From contig NTMA01000003.1 in the NCBI GenBank assembly GCA_002917075.1, positions 558,001 to 622,000 on the forward strand: 64,000 nucleotides of DNA, given 5' to 3'. The translations under genes were made by a program, and so were the position numbers. This stretch comes from Hawksworthiomyces lignivorus. Lineage: Eukaryota > Ascomycota > Sordariomycetes > Ophiostomatales > Ophiostomataceae. Under the pieces are notes generated by a model. It was not told the DNA's origin. It was given only the letters and a program-made list of their open reading frames with translations, and made no database searches. Of the stretch, positions 22,907 through 35,096 are shown one piece after another; within the stretch, counting starts at the first letter, position 1, and the number at the start of each line of letters is the position of its first letter.

Positions 22907-24921
22907 ATGTCTCGTCTTCTTCTTCCTCTGGTGTTGTTGACTGCCTGCAGTCTTGCTGCAGTCCAGCCTCGTGATCCAGAACCAGAGCCAGAACCGGGGT
23001 TTATCAGCATGCCAGTAGTCAGGCAGCGCTCTCAGCATAGCTTGCGTCCGCGCGATGACTCGGCCACTCTAACAAGCTTTACAAGCAAGGGTTACTTGAT
23101 AGAGCGTAAGTCCTCCATCTGAGATAGCAGCGAGCCTGCAGAATATCGAGTTCTTTTGCTAAGCTGCTGTAGTGAGCATTGGCACCCCCGGACAGACAAT
23201 CAAGGCCCAACTGGACACAGGCTCTAACGAACTGTGGGTTAATCCGAACTGCTCGGCTGTGCCGGCAGATGACCTGACAGAAAACCTGATGTTATGCAAG
23301 GCAGCTGGGAAGTACAATCCGGATAGCTCCAGAACATATAAGAGCCAGGGGTCGACGATTGCGGCCGTGACATATGGTATCGGCGAAGTGATTTTCCACT
23401 ACGCCCTAGACAATATTGTCGTGTAAGGATCGAGTACGTGAGATCCCGGCTGTCGGGTTTTGTTTTAGAACCTGCCAGTTCACTACTTACTCGCACACAT
23501 CTTGTCTCGCAGATAACAATCCCTTGAAACAAGTCTAGTTTGGTGTTGCAGACAATTCAGTTAACCTTTCCGTTCCTATCTGTGGCGTTGGCTTCGGCAA
23601 CGGAAAAATTTGAATTACAACAACTAGATCGACGAGCTTGCTGTCCAACATATCACCGCCGGCCGTGCATTTAGCATTGCTCTCGGCACTGACGCGTCCG
23701 ACGACAGCAAAGGGTCCGCCGGGGAGAACATTGGCAACGGTGTAATTATTTTTGGTGGACTCGACACTAAGAAGTTCAAGGGTCCTCTGTATAAATACAC
23801 AAACCTTCCTCCGCAGCAGGGTGACTCCGGGATATGGCGCTACTGGGTTCAGCTGGACGGCGTGGGATATACCAAGCCAGGTAGCTCATCTTCACCCGCA
23901 ATTGCCGGCAGTGCGCAGCCTGTCTTCATTGACACTGGCTCCAGCCTGAGTTACTTTTCGGAAGAGGTCATTCACGGCCTGGCCGCTGCGTACGGTGTGC
24001 CTCAGACGAACATCGCATCTGACGGGAGCATGTTAGTATCCTGCGACGCTGGAGCTACCGGTGGCACTATCGACTTCACGTTCGGTTCCCTTGTCATCTC
24101 TATTCCTCGAAGTGGCTTTATCTGGAAGGAAGACGATGGTCGATGCTTCGTGGGCGCTATACTGGGAGGAGGCAACCAGGCTACCCTCGGTGGTACGTTT
24201 CTGCGATCTGCGTATGGTATGCAGCATTGTCCCCTTCTCTTCCCCGAGTCTCCCTTCCTTCATACGTGTTTAAAGGGGTGGCCGCTAACATAAGAGTTCA
24301 GTCGTCTTCGACCAAGACAATGAGAACATCTATCTGGCGGAAGCGGCAAACTGCGGACAAAATGAGAAAGCGTTGCCGTCTGGCGGCAATTATAAGCTAA
24401 CTGGGGAATGCACTCGTGCTCTTGGCGAGGCCCCGTCTAGCACCCCGGCATCTACATCTTCGCCAACCACGTCCCATACGACGTCCAAACCGACTACGTC
24501 CAAGTCGGCCACGACCAAGTCAACCACATCTAATTCTAAAACACCAATATTGTCTACGTCCAGTGCTAAGACGTCAACGTCGAGTACGTCCCACGGCGGA
24601 GGTTCGAAACCTACCACCTCCAGTCCTGTGGCATCCGGAACCACAATGACAAAAGCCATTACGGCAACGGAGACCGTGTCTTGCAGCGGGTCGACCGTTT
24701 CGACCGTACCCACAAAGGTGCCCACGACCGCGGCCTCTACGTATTTACATAAACACGCCCGTAACACACATATCGAAGACATCCAAGACTGCAGCAACCT
24801 TGTCGTCCACTCCGAGCGCCGTAGTAACAGCATCCGCGCCCAGCACCGTTGGATTCGTATCGACCTCGCTCCTCCTTGCTTGCTTCGGCTTACAGATCAT
24901 GATGGTGCTGTTGTAATGTGA
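22907..24921 (+). pseudogene. GPI-anchored aspartic protease (yapsin/candidapepsin type), inactivated
   Basis: Ancestrally a secreted, GPI-anchored A1-family endopeptidase. Visible: a signal peptide (MSRLLLPLVLLTACSLAA), first catalytic motif LDTGSNELWV after a 67-nt intron (23106-23172), second motif FIDTGSSLSYF, a third intron 24217-24301, a Ser/Thr-rich stalk and a GPI tail. Between the catalytic halves the conserved stretch is broken. TAG at 23536-23538 precedes FGVADNS. A one-base shift in the A5 run 23604-23608 separates VGFGNGK from NLNYNN. A second TAG lies at 23625-23627 before IDELAVQHITAGRAF. At the 3' end the GPI hydrophobic tail (VSTSLLLACFGLQIMMVLL, ending TAA at 24914) is one frame away from the stalk, and an extra T in the TTT at 24744-24746 would explain this. 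With several independent lesions, a functional product is unlikely. Exotic splicing is the alternative. Confidence 0.75.
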
Positions 24922-25763
24922 CGCCAAAACAGCTTACTGCCTTGCACTCTTTCAATACATTTTTTTCTTCTTCTTCAGCTTGTGTTCGCTCTGCATTTCA
25001 TAACACACTATGTAATCAGGTCTGTATATGACTGTGAGCGGCGTTGGAGAGCTAATAATTAATTAATCCATATTTTTTTCTTTGAGCACGTCCGCCGGTA
25101 CGAGGTAGAAGCAGACATAATGGTCGCCATCCACAAAGTCAATTTTTTTAGCGGAAAACCAGCTTACGACGTGCTCTGATCATATTATATAATAACTTGC
25201 CAGCATAATAAAAAATATTGGTAATGGCATACCTTTTGTCCAGCGTGATATAGTTGTCAACAAATTGATAGATGGCCCATAGCAAACTCTGGGAAATGTG
25301 ATGCCACCAACGCTGGCGAGTCTCGTGCCCCTGCTTTTGGTCTCAGCGACGAACTTGTAAATAATCAGATGCTCTTATTCCCAAATCCTTTCTTCTGCGA
25401 TGAAATAATTCAAGGAAGCAAAAAGTAAATTGTTTCGAGAGGTATTAGATAATTTTTTTTTTTTTGAAGGCTGAATCGAATTTACTGTTTTGATCCACGT
25501 GAAGAAAATACCCGATCTGCCATCAGCTGGCTCTATTTAATTGGTTCGTTGTTCCTTTCGGGGGATTTTACTGGCAAAAGCCTCCGAATGGCGTCAGCAC
25601 CGGATACTTTCTCGCGGCGACCTAGCTGATGTATTTGTATACTAATTTTTGGTGCTCAACGGCACACTTCTCATGATAATGAAATCACTACCACTTGCAC
25701 CGTCCTTTGTTTTGTAGCGATCCCATTGTGCTTATAACATCGCTTTTTTTTTTAATCGCAACG
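24922..25763. other. AT-rich intergenic region
   Basis: About 0.84 kb, no gene seen. Contains the promoter of the AflR-type regulator. Confidence 0.6.
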
Positions 25764-27143
25764 ATGGTCGAACAAAGGGTGGCCAAGCGCTCAGCTTGCG
25801 ACCGGTGCAGAGAAAAAAGGCTCCGGTGTCCTCGAACCGAACAGAGCACGGCGCCATGTACGCGTTGTGTTCGCGCCGGCGTGACATGTGTCATGGGTTC
25901 TCCGGGATTGCTAGGGCGACCTCGAAAAACTGTTGTCGATCGCAGCCTCCGCGCACTTTGCGATGTCTCCGGTTCTTCTCATCTGGACAGCGCTGCGGCT
26001 CGGCCAGCCGCAGGATATTCGGGCTTGCATATGCCTAATAATAATATTGCCTCTACAGATTCGCCAACCACGTGGAGTACAAGCACACTGTCTGATATGC
26101 TCGATATGTCCAGGACATCTAATGTCTCCGGGTCGGCTCAAGAAGGAAGATGCGCCAGCCAGGACGACATAGATTCTTGGCAGTTTCACGCCACCGCTGA
26201 CACCTACGGAGAAGAGCCGCCTGAGCAAGACTCTACTCTACTATCTTTACTTCCATTCACAGATTTTGATACCATTGCATCTCAGCAGTATCTGATAGAA
26301 GGCACTGGTGATATGGATCTAGTTGGCGTGGATCCTTGTCTAACTCATCTGCCCAACATTGTGCCTCCAAGCTCTCCAAAGAAGTCTAAACACGATTATC
26401 CTGCCGAGTTTCTCGAAGCAACAGTTGCACTGGCACGATTCAATGAAAGAATGGCATTCAGCATTTCAGCAATCAACTCTCAAAAATTGCAGGCTCCGGT
26501 TGTGGTGGAGTCTTGTGTGAGTGGGATGGATGACCCATCGCAAAACCACGCAGCAAAAGCACTGTTGTGTACCGAGGAATTTACCAGCATCATACGAGAG
26601 CTGAATGCATCCTTACAACCTTGCTCCCCATCTTCATCTTTGTCTGTCCAGGTCGTCTCGCCGGCAACCTTGACTGATCCCCAACCAAGTGCTATCAGCA
26701 CGCAGACCGCCCTTCTTGTCCTCTCAGGCTACCTGCAACTTTTGAGGTTCTATGATTCTTTGTTTCAACAAGTACTATATTTATTTCGCGGGACTCCTCT
26801 GGAGGTCATCGACTCGATGCGGGTAAAATCGGTCGTGCGGATCGGAGGAGTTCCCTCAATGCAAGATATGGCTGGAATGTCGTATGCCAAGGTTTTGATA
26901 GAGATTCTCCAGAGTCATTTCCAAGACATGGAGCACCAGATGGGACTTCCAGCTAGATATTGTCTCTCGGGAAAAGGCACGACGGTAGATGGACTCTTCA
27001 GCAACGTAGACCTGGCGCCACTCGTCCAAGTCGTCATGGCGCAAGACGACGTCAAATCGCCACTGACGGGCAAATCGTATGTGGAGTCGATAAGAGAAAA
27101 TATGAAAGAAGTGTTTGCACTTTTCGAAAATCAACATAAATAA
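25764..27143 (+). CDS. AflR-type Zn2Cys6 transcription factor, 459 aa
   Basis: Predicted nuclear regulator of the aflatoxin-regulatory-protein type often found in secondary-metabolite or efflux clusters. The zinc cluster spans residues 12-42: CDRCREKRLRC, then CTRCVRAGVTC, spacing C-x2-C-x6-C-x9-C-x2-C-x6-C. The C-terminal half has the helical signature of this group (LVLSGYLQLLRFYDSLFQQV, VRIGGVPSM, LIEILQSHFQDMEHQM). It is a single exon. The start at 25764 is chosen because it lies just before the zinc cluster; the frame extends upstream to 25695 through a non-conserved hydrophobic stretch that follows a poly-T. It ends tail-to-tail with an MFS pump 145 bp away, which may be its target. Confidence 0.87.
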   Translation: MVEQRVAKRSACDRCREKRLRCPRTEQSTAPCTRCVRAGVTCVMGSPGLLGRPRKTVVDRSLRALCDVSGSSHLDSAAARPAAGYSGLHMPNNNIASTDSPTTWSTSTLSDMLDMSRTSNVSGSAQEGRCASQDDIDSWQFHATADTYGEEPPEQDSTLLSLLPFTDFDTIASQQYLIEGTGDMDLVGVDPCLTHLPNIVPPSSPKKSKHDYPAEFLEATVALARFNERMAFSISAINSQKLQAPVVVESCVSGMDDPSQNHAAKALLCTEEFTSIIRELNASLQPCSPSSSLSVQVVSPATLTDPQPSAISTQTALLVLSGYLQLLRFYDSLFQQVLYLFRGTPLEVIDSMRVKSVVRIGGVPSMQDMAGMSYAKVLIEILQSHFQDMEHQMGLPARYCLSGKGTTVDGLFSNVDLAPLVQVVMAQDDVKSPLTGKSYVESIRENMKEVFALFENQHK

Positions 27144-27287
27144 AAGAATTGGCTTATATGCAGTATATGATTACATTAATACACATTATTAGAAAATTTA
27201 GAGCAGAATACATCTCATCTACGGAGGATATCGACCGGTGTAGCGCAACCAAGTCTCGTGCTCTCAGCTGCTAGCCGGTCCACCGGC

Positions 27288-29067
27288 TTAGGGAGTGGCC
27301 TTTTCTTTCTTCTTTGTATCTTCGACCATCCCAAAATTGCTTTCCAGCTCTTTTCGAAGTGGTATCTCTTTGACGACGAGAGCTAGCAGGAACCCGACGC
27401 CGGCAAAGGCGATGGCCACCTGCCACATGCGCCGCAGGCTGTCGCTAAGCACGCCAGAGAACTGCGCGCGCGACTCGGCCGACAGGGTGTCCAGGAAGGC
27501 AGCCGTGGCGTGCTGGTACGCGCTGCCGCCCATGAGCTGCGCTGCCACGGCCGGGTCGGCGACGGCGCCGGCGCGCGCCAGCTGGTCGGCGCGGTTGTTG
27601 AAGATGGCCGACGAGATGGCGATGCTCCAGGTGGCGCCAAAGGTGCGCAGAAAAGCCCACGTGCCCGTTGCCAGCGCGGTGTCGCTCTCGGCCAGCGGCG
27701 CCATCACGGCAGGGAGCAGCGCCGGAATCACCAGGCCGACCCCGACGGACTCGACAATCTGGAGCCCCACCCAGGTGCCCGTGCGCGTGCCGGGGCCGAG
27801 CAGGGTGAACAGGCCGTAGCCCACGGCCATGATACCGTAGCCGACCCAGAGGAGCGGCTTGTACCGGTCAAACCGGGAGAGCAGCACGCCCGCGCAGATT
27901 GCAGAGGGCACCACGATCAAGATAGTCGGCAACAGCATGACGCCGGAGCGGTCTGGCGCCGCACCCAGGACGCCTTGGAAGTAGACGGGGAGAAAGTAGA
28001 TGGTCCACATCGCCGCAAGGCCATGGAGAAAAGAGAGGACAAACGCGGCCGCAGACGTTCTGTTTTTGAACAGGTGAAGAGGCATCATGGGATTCGGAGC
28101 GAGCGAGGAGCTCTCAAAAACGAGAAAGCCCGCGAGACCCGCCATGCCGACCACAAGCGGCACGAGCACGTGGAACGAAGACCACGGGTACACGGCGCCT
28201 GCCCAGCTGAGGGCGATCAAGATGGAGGCAGACGCGCCGACAAAAATTGCGTTACCGACCCAGTCCAGATTCCCGACCTTTGTTGCCAGAGAGCTGGACC
28301 TGTCGTAGTTGACGTGCAAAAACGATATCAGCATGATCAAGGCCGGGCCTCCGACTGGAAGGGCCAAATAAAAGCACCATCGCCAGGTAGAGTGTGCGAC
28401 AAGAAGGCCTCCAAAAAATGGACCGAGGGCCGTGCCCACGGAAATGATGCCAAACAGCATGGCCATGTAATTTCCCCGTTCCCGCAGGGGAACCAGATCG
28501 CAGACCACCGTCTCGACCAGGACGTTAATGCCGGCAGCTCCCACTCCTTGTACAACACGGCCGGCGATCAGCATAGCAATGCTCTCCGACCTATGACTCT
28601 TGTGTTAACGATTTCTGCGATTGTGGATGCATCTAGCATCAAGATCTGATTCTAATAGACGGCGTCACTCACCCGCCACAAATGCCACTTCCGAGGGTGA
28701 ATGCGGCGGTTGAAAATATCAAGGGCCAGCGGCGGCCAAACACATTCGCCAGCTGCCCAAACATAGGTTGGAGAGATGCGCTAATGATGCAGAATTAGTG
28801 TGAGTTGGTAGGATGTAAGAATAAGAGACTGAAAACGTGCCTGGTCAGAAAATAACCATTGACAACCCAGATGTAGTTGTTTCCGCCGCCTAGAGCAGCT
28901 ATGATATCGGGCAAAACTGTAGACGTGATGGTGGATTCCATCGCCGTCAAGAGTGCTGACAAGGAAATGGCGACAAAGATGGCCCAGAATTTTGGATTCA
29001 TGCGCGTCTGGCTAGGTTTGTTCACCACTGCCTCTTTTGCTTCAACTGAATCTGCTGAACTCTCCAT
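27288..29067 (-). CDS. DHA14-type MFS multidrug transporter, 545 aa
   Basis: Predicted plasma-membrane drug:H+ antiporter with 14 transmembrane helices. Exons: 29067-28841, 28780-28673 and 28590-27288, 546 codons in all. Motifs: AMESTITSTVLPDI in TM1, WVVNGYFLT, SLQPMFGQLANVFGRR in the 2-3 loop, AGRVVQGVGAAGINVL, and the antiporter motif C SVGTALGPFFGGLL in TM5. The C-terminus is charged and cytosolic (VKEIPLRKELESNFG). The first intron (28781-28840) appears to use a GC donor (AG|GCACGT): this is the only choice seen that keeps YFLTSASLQPMFG in frame. It lies next to the AflR-type regulator, in convergent orientation, as in small toxin- or metabolite-efflux modules. The substrate is unknown. 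Confidence 0.9.
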
Positions 29068-29561
29068 GGTAGAAGAGCGGTTATACTTGGATGCGATGCT
29101 TGATTGGCGAAATCTCCTCTTCCAAAAAAAAAAAAAGTAGAGTGAGAAATAAACTGAAGTTTGAATGCGTATTTATAAAATTCCATGGTTTTCTTTTTTA
29201 AACGTTTTCTAACGGGGAATATGAATTTATCTCTACGTTTATTTTCCCCCTTCGGTGGCTTTCTACGTGTACTTCGGAGGCTTTTGAACCATGGAGATTA
29301 CGACACGAGAGAAAGTTCGCTGAAACCCGTAGCAAAGTCATTTTTAGCATTTGGATTTGTTTGGTAGCATCTCGTTGAGATAATGATGCGTATTACAAGA
29401 AAATCGCAAGAACATAATGTAGACGTCAACTTCATTGTTTAAAACTGCTCGAAGCACAATATTATTTCTTGTTTTTCAATAAAACTATGAAAGACTTCTA
29501 GGTGAGCCGCCTCTTACAAATGACCCATGTGGCGAGCAAGCCAAAGTTGCACAGCGGTGTA
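29068..29561. other. Intergenic region
   Basis: About 0.5 kb between the MFS pump's 5' end and the NLR gene's 3' end; nothing else seen. Confidence 0.6.
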
Positions 29562-32500
29562 CTATGATGCCAGGCGAACAAACTGTACAAGGCCTGATTC
29601 AAGTCCTAAGGCAACGGTGTCCTCACAGAAATCAGCAATCGAGGGCCGATTGTCAGGTGGCAGCCAGAGCATATGTTTACCATCTCGGAGCAGCCATTCG
29701 ACCTCAAGGACGGTGCTTGTCGACTGTCCTGTTTCATAGGAGGGTATCGCTTCGGTCTGCTCCAGAGCGAAAATGCCGTGTCTTGTTCGTAATGATCGGC
29801 TATTGGTAGAGAATGCTAATCTCCAGGGTTGTCTATCGATCTCTAGCGTATGCTGCAGCATGCCCGTAGCTAGATCCCAGACTCGTATCGTCTGGTCGAG
29901 TGCGGCTGCTGCTATCAAGCGGCCATCTGGCGAGAAGGCTACAGCGACGATACTCTCAGTATGCCCTGAGAATTCTTGTTGTTGCTCCCCCGTCGTGGCA
30001 TCCCAGAGAACCACTGTCCTAGAAGTTCCTCCCGTGGCTATTGTCTTCCCATCAGTCGAGACAGCAATATCGTTCATACGCGAACGTAATTCCATGGCTA
30101 TAGGCTCCGACGACCAACCGGTTGTTACATCCAAAACCACCACAGATTTTGACAGCACTGCCGCCATTTTGCAATCAAGAGAGAACGCGATGGCGGTAAT
30201 CGAAATTTCAGGCCACACATGTCCAAGCCGTGGCTCACCTGTCGCCACATCCCAAAGTTGTATTCTCAATCCATTCGAGACCGATGCCATTATCTTGCTG
30301 TCCCAGGAGAACGTGACAAAATCAACATAACTGCCGTGGAAATAGAGTGCCTGCCACTGTTCCTCACCCGTAGTTGCGTCCCAGAGTACGACCGATCCAT
30401 CCCACGATCCTGATGCTACGAATTTGCCATCAGGTGAAAAGGCGAGAGCGCGAACACAAGCTCCGCTTCCGCCCTTCGCAGAATGCAGCTGGTTGTCACG
30501 CATGGCCATGTCCCATATCCGTACCGTGCCGTCAGATGACCAAGACACTGCCACTTTGCAATCCGACGAGAACGCCATTTGATCAACAGTCAGGTGAGAG
30601 CCTTCTAGGACCACCTGCACCTCGCCAGTATTTAAATCCCAGAACTGCACCTCGCCGGAAGGTAATCCCACTGCCACAGTATTCTTGTAGGGCAGGAATG
30701 CAAGAGCCACAAAAGGGTCGGGGTAGTAGCGCGTCTGCAACAACTCGCCTGTTGTCGCGCTCCAGAGCTTCAATTTCCCGCTTGTTAGTCCAGCTGCAAT
30801 CGTATTGCTATCAGATGAGAAGGTGACAAGATGCGCCCCTTCGTAGCCCCTCCAGGCCTGCCGCTGCTCGCCAGTAGCCACATCCCAGAGCCGCACTGTC
30901 CCATCATTTGATGCTGACACCACTGCTCTGCCATCCGGCGAGAATGCGATGTCCATTACCACTGCTCCGTGACCTTCCAAGACTCGTAACCCAGCACCGG
31001 TGGTCGCATCCCAGAGCCGTATGGTACAATCCTGTGATCCCGACGCAATCATCCTGCTATTTAGCGCAAAGACAATTGCCGTAACCACGGAACCATGGCC
31101 ATTCAGTGTATGCAGGCGAGCACCAGTGTCAATGTTACAGACTATCACCCAAGAAGGTCTTGAATTATATGCAACGATCTGGCAGTCAGGTGAAATGGCG
31201 ATGGCAAAAGCAGCGTCCCCAGGGTCCACAGCCATCTGCCGCGTTGCCCCGCTAACAACATCCCATAGTACCACCTTTCCAGTAAAAGATGCGGACACTA
31301 CCTTCTTGCCGTCAGGCGAAAAGGCCATCCTAGTGATATTGATGGTGTGGTCGGCGAGGATCTGCAAGCAAGCATCCCACTGTGGAGGAACTTTCGGTAA
31401 CAGAGAGATAAAAGGCGGAATGCAGTTTTTGAATAGACGCCGGATATGGCTGCACTCTGGGGCAAAAACAAGAGCCGATGCATAGGCCTGGAGGGGAGCT
31501 TTGGCGATCATCTGTCCGAACGACATGCTGAAGCGTCGTGCGTCGCGATACAAGTCTGCCAGCTGCCCGCCCATTTCTTGTTTCTAAGTATGTGTGAGTT
31601 TTCAGTCAACGGTACAACCCATGTCAGCTTGATACTCACTAGCTCCTCCAGTTTCGCCATTGCTAATTGTACTTCAGACATATGGTGCAGAAGACTAACA
31701 GCCTCGAGCCAGTAGAGATATGTTTCTTCAAAAAAAGCATGAACAATGCCACCATCCCGCAAACTCTCCTTCCACTGCGCCGTTTTCCCAGATAATGACA
31801 TGAACAAGTGGTCAATCCAATAAATGCATGAGTACCTGACAGCGGCAAGCGGATCAGGCCCTGGAGGAGAGATATCGCCAATGGCGATTCCCGGTGCACA
31901 AAGGCCGTAAATATCTTGCCGAAGCGTCTCAGAAAGAATCTCCAGTGACACCAAGACCAGCCTGTGGTGCTCTGCACCTCTACCGCGCAGAAAGATTTGA
32001 TCTTCTGCCCTGTTAGACAGGAAGTCCTTTGCAGATTGGTGTACAAAGGACACGACCTCCTCTCGAAGCACCAAGAAGGAGCCGCATGCACCGACAATGT
32101 CTATCCAAGTTTCCAAGTCGTCATCAACGTCGTGTGATCTGACAAGAATCATGAGCTCCTTCAGTGCGAGTGGGCGATACGCGACCGAGAGAAGGGCCAA
32201 AATTTGCTTGCATAGATCTGCGTCTATAGGGTCTATGTGATCTAACATTCGCTGGTAGAGGGGATCGAGGCCAGCGGGGAAGGAGTTCAGGATCCGCATC
32301 GTATGCCTTTTTTGGACTCTGGGCCCAGCAAGCTCCTGGCATACCAATGCCACCCAGAGAAAGGTGTCGTTTGCATTGGCAACTAAATACTGCTCAACGA
32401 GTTGTTTGATCGGTATGTCGTAGTTTTTTCGCTGAGCCAGGTCATCTACCTTGTGCTGGATGTATTTGCTAACGGCAGCCGAAACTAAGCTCTCGTTCGT

Positions 32501-33957
32501 CTCAAGGCAGAGGGTGACCACATCGGGGTACCTCTCTAGTTCCTCTTCGATTTGCCGCTCATTGCGACTGGACACGATCCACTTAGTGCGCTGTGGCGCT
32601 GACGACAAGTCAACAATCAGCTTGAGGAGTTGCGGCAGACCCTTAACACACTCATCGAGGGCATCGACGAGAATGTATCTTGTCTGCAAGGACGGGTCGC
32701 GCAATATATTGGTCAAGATTTCCGAGAGCGCGTCCCAGCTATTTTGGTCGGCGTAGAGCTTTTCACCTGCATCGTCGTACTTTGCTCTCACATGTGATAT
32801 GAGTGACGGTTGCTGCTCGACGAGGGAAAAAATGAGCCCTCGTATGACGGCAGTTGCGCTGTTGATACGAGCATCGGTGGCCTGACAGAAAAAGAACGAC
32901 AGGGGCCCAGACGGCGCGAGTTCATCGATTATGCCACACAGCAGCATAGTCTTGCCCTTGCCTGGGCCGCCTCTGATCCAGAGCAATTGGCACCTGCACT
33001 CATGACGCCACTGTACAAACTCTGCAGTGCCTAAGATCCAGCGGTAAGAATCTTGTAGCAGGCCACCTTTGGTCCGCTTAATGCGAGTCATATCGTGGTA
33101 TGGATCCGTGACAGACTGCACATCTCTCAAACATCTTTGATCAATATCCGAGAGGACAGGACTGTGATGAGGCAGGTTGATCCGCTGTGCCACATCGGAA
33201 ATCTCCTTCTTCAGTCGACGCAGCGCACTGAACTTGCCCTCTCCATAAATGAGAGGCATAAATATATTGAAAATCCCCAAGAGGCAATAGACCCAGTCTT
33301 CTTCGCGAGTGGTCTGTCGCTTCTCAGCCCATCTGAATCGCTCTTCAATGCCAAATGTAGAGAGCGCAGCTCCTCGGAGGGCTAGGACAGAAATTCCGGT
33401 TGTTTCGTAGATCTGCTGCTCGAGGGATATCTTGTCCCCAAGGCGTCGGCCATTTTTGGAAAAAAATTCTACCGACGCTGGGGCTAGGAGCTCTTGCAGC
33501 GTCCATCCCCGCGTGAACCATCGGCTGCTCCGAAATGCTGGCTCCCAGCGGTGCTCAGGTGACTGTGCAAGATAGGACACTATTGGCGTGGCCGGCTTCT
33601 GCGCTTCATCAGACGGCAAATCATCTACATCAGCCAAATAAACATAACATCGTGTTGCATTTTTGTACCAACGAAACATAGAATTAATGGCCTCATTCAG
33701 CTCGGTGTAATCCGCCTTGTCAATGCAGCAAGTGTCTACCCAGATGAACCGTAGACCATCCCGTGTCGCTTGTGCTGCGCAGAATTTGATCTTCTCGTAG
33801 CCGATCTTTTGCACGCCAGTCCCATCAATCAAATCTCTGTAGGTGACTTCTTCAGAGTCCGCTCCCACGTATGTGACAAAACCGCATACTGGGGCACGTC
33901 AGCGCCAAAATTGCTGATCAGACGGAGCTTGCCGTCCTGGCAATCGAGCAACCGCAT
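29562..33957 (-). pseudogene. HET-NACHT-WD40 NLR (heterokaryon-incompatibility type), frameshifted in the HET domain
   Basis: Ancestrally a STAND/NLR-type receptor of the het-e/het-d architecture. It starts at 33957 with MRLLDCQDGKLRL. HET domain motifs: YAVLSHTW, FIWVDTCCIDK and RWFTRGWTLQELLAPA. NACHT: P-loop RGGPGKGKT (about residue 330) and RYILVDALDEC. After a 56-nt intron (31584-31639) comes a C-terminal propeller of about 12-13 divergent WD40 units (for example GHGAVVMDIAFSPDGR..DGTVRLWD). The break: immediately after SHTW the next conserved residues GADSEEVTYRDL are in another frame. The genome has GGG (complement of 33864-33866) where four G would be needed, so one base is missing. 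The rest of the coding sequence (over 1,400 codons) is open. A sequencing error in a short homopolymer would give the same picture, so the gene may be alive. Confidence 0.82.
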
Positions 33958-35096
33958 GATTGGAAGCAGTGCATGGCATCAGAAGAGCCCGGAGAAAATT
34001 AATGTCATAAAACGCAATAGCTTTTGGTGTCTATTCCGAAGCATGATCTCAAGACGATGGCAGCGGGAAAGATGTTGTAAAGAAGATCAGTCCATGCATC
34101 AACAGCCTGTTGGGCAAGGCTGCGGCTGAGCGCCGTCAGGATTTGGCGGTGAGACATGCTGCCAGCAGGAAGCCATCTGAGGCACAGCCGTCGAAAAAAG
34201 CAGTACATTAGACGTTGGCTGAGCCGGACATTTTCGTGGTGACGGCTGATGTAAGCAATACTTGAGATCTTGAACCTCTCACGACGGGCGGGGGAAATCA
34301 CACTGAAATAGAGACTGCTCAACATAGTGAACGGATTCGTCTCATGATGTCGATTCGAGGTCTCTTATTGAGTACATATCAACGGAAAGAAAGCAAAGAC
34401 ATATCTCTCACAGCCGCCTCTCTGCGGCTAACCACTTTCATGGCTGTCCCCGTAACAAGACCCATAGAGAAATAGCGTGAATATCATCGCTAACCAGCTG
34501 ACAGAGTTCATCTCACAAAGATACCAAAAGTCTTCGTGCAGATACGCTACGGTTTCTCTGCTTCTGTACCAGGCCTATGGCTCGTTACCAGCACTAATGA
34601 CGGGAAGGGCTCCCTGTGCCTTTCGCCTTATCTCACCAGTGGGTCCCACGTGCGGCGTTTGAGACGCCATAATTTGGTCTGGCTTTTGCTCAGATATCGT
34701 CTAAATTGGGCTAAAAAATTTTCGCTGCCGTAATCGTTTTCAACACTTTTTTTGCCTCACTGACTTCAGCAATCTTTCTCTATCTTTCTTGTCCAGTGCA
34801 CTACTTACTTCCACTCAGTACGATCAACATCATGACTTTTAAGCTTCTGATGAGTGTCTTTTCTGCCGCCTCTCAGCGGTAGAGCCTGGGAGTCCGTCTT
34901 GTGCTGATACCTCACATCATTGTGATCCACCGAGACCCTTTCTTATGTCTCGTCACTGAATTTTCTTTTTCTTTCTTATTTAAATTATAGATTAGCTTGA
35001 CACTATAGTAGTTTTCTTAATTTTTATTTTTTTTCTATTTTCTCGCTGTCACTTCCATTTCGGATTCACAGCAGACTGCCGCACACCGCCCCCGCG
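33958..35096. other. Intergenic region between divergent genes
   Basis: About 1.1 kb: upstream of the NLR (-) and the methyltransferase (+). A 106-codon minus frame at 34005-34325 has no recognisable feature. The 300 bases before 35097 are T/C-rich. Confidence 0.55.

Noticed and set aside
23570..23627. A 57-nt intron ending CAACTAG in the aspartic protease
   Set aside because: It would remove the conserved ICGVGFGNG segment, so decay is the simpler reading.
27510..28649. Plus-strand frame of 379 codons antisense to the MFS pump
   Set aside because: Shadow of the transporter; no motif.
34005..34325. Minus-strand frame of 106 codons upstream of the NLR
   Set aside because: No motif and no relation to the HET gene, whose start is at 33957.
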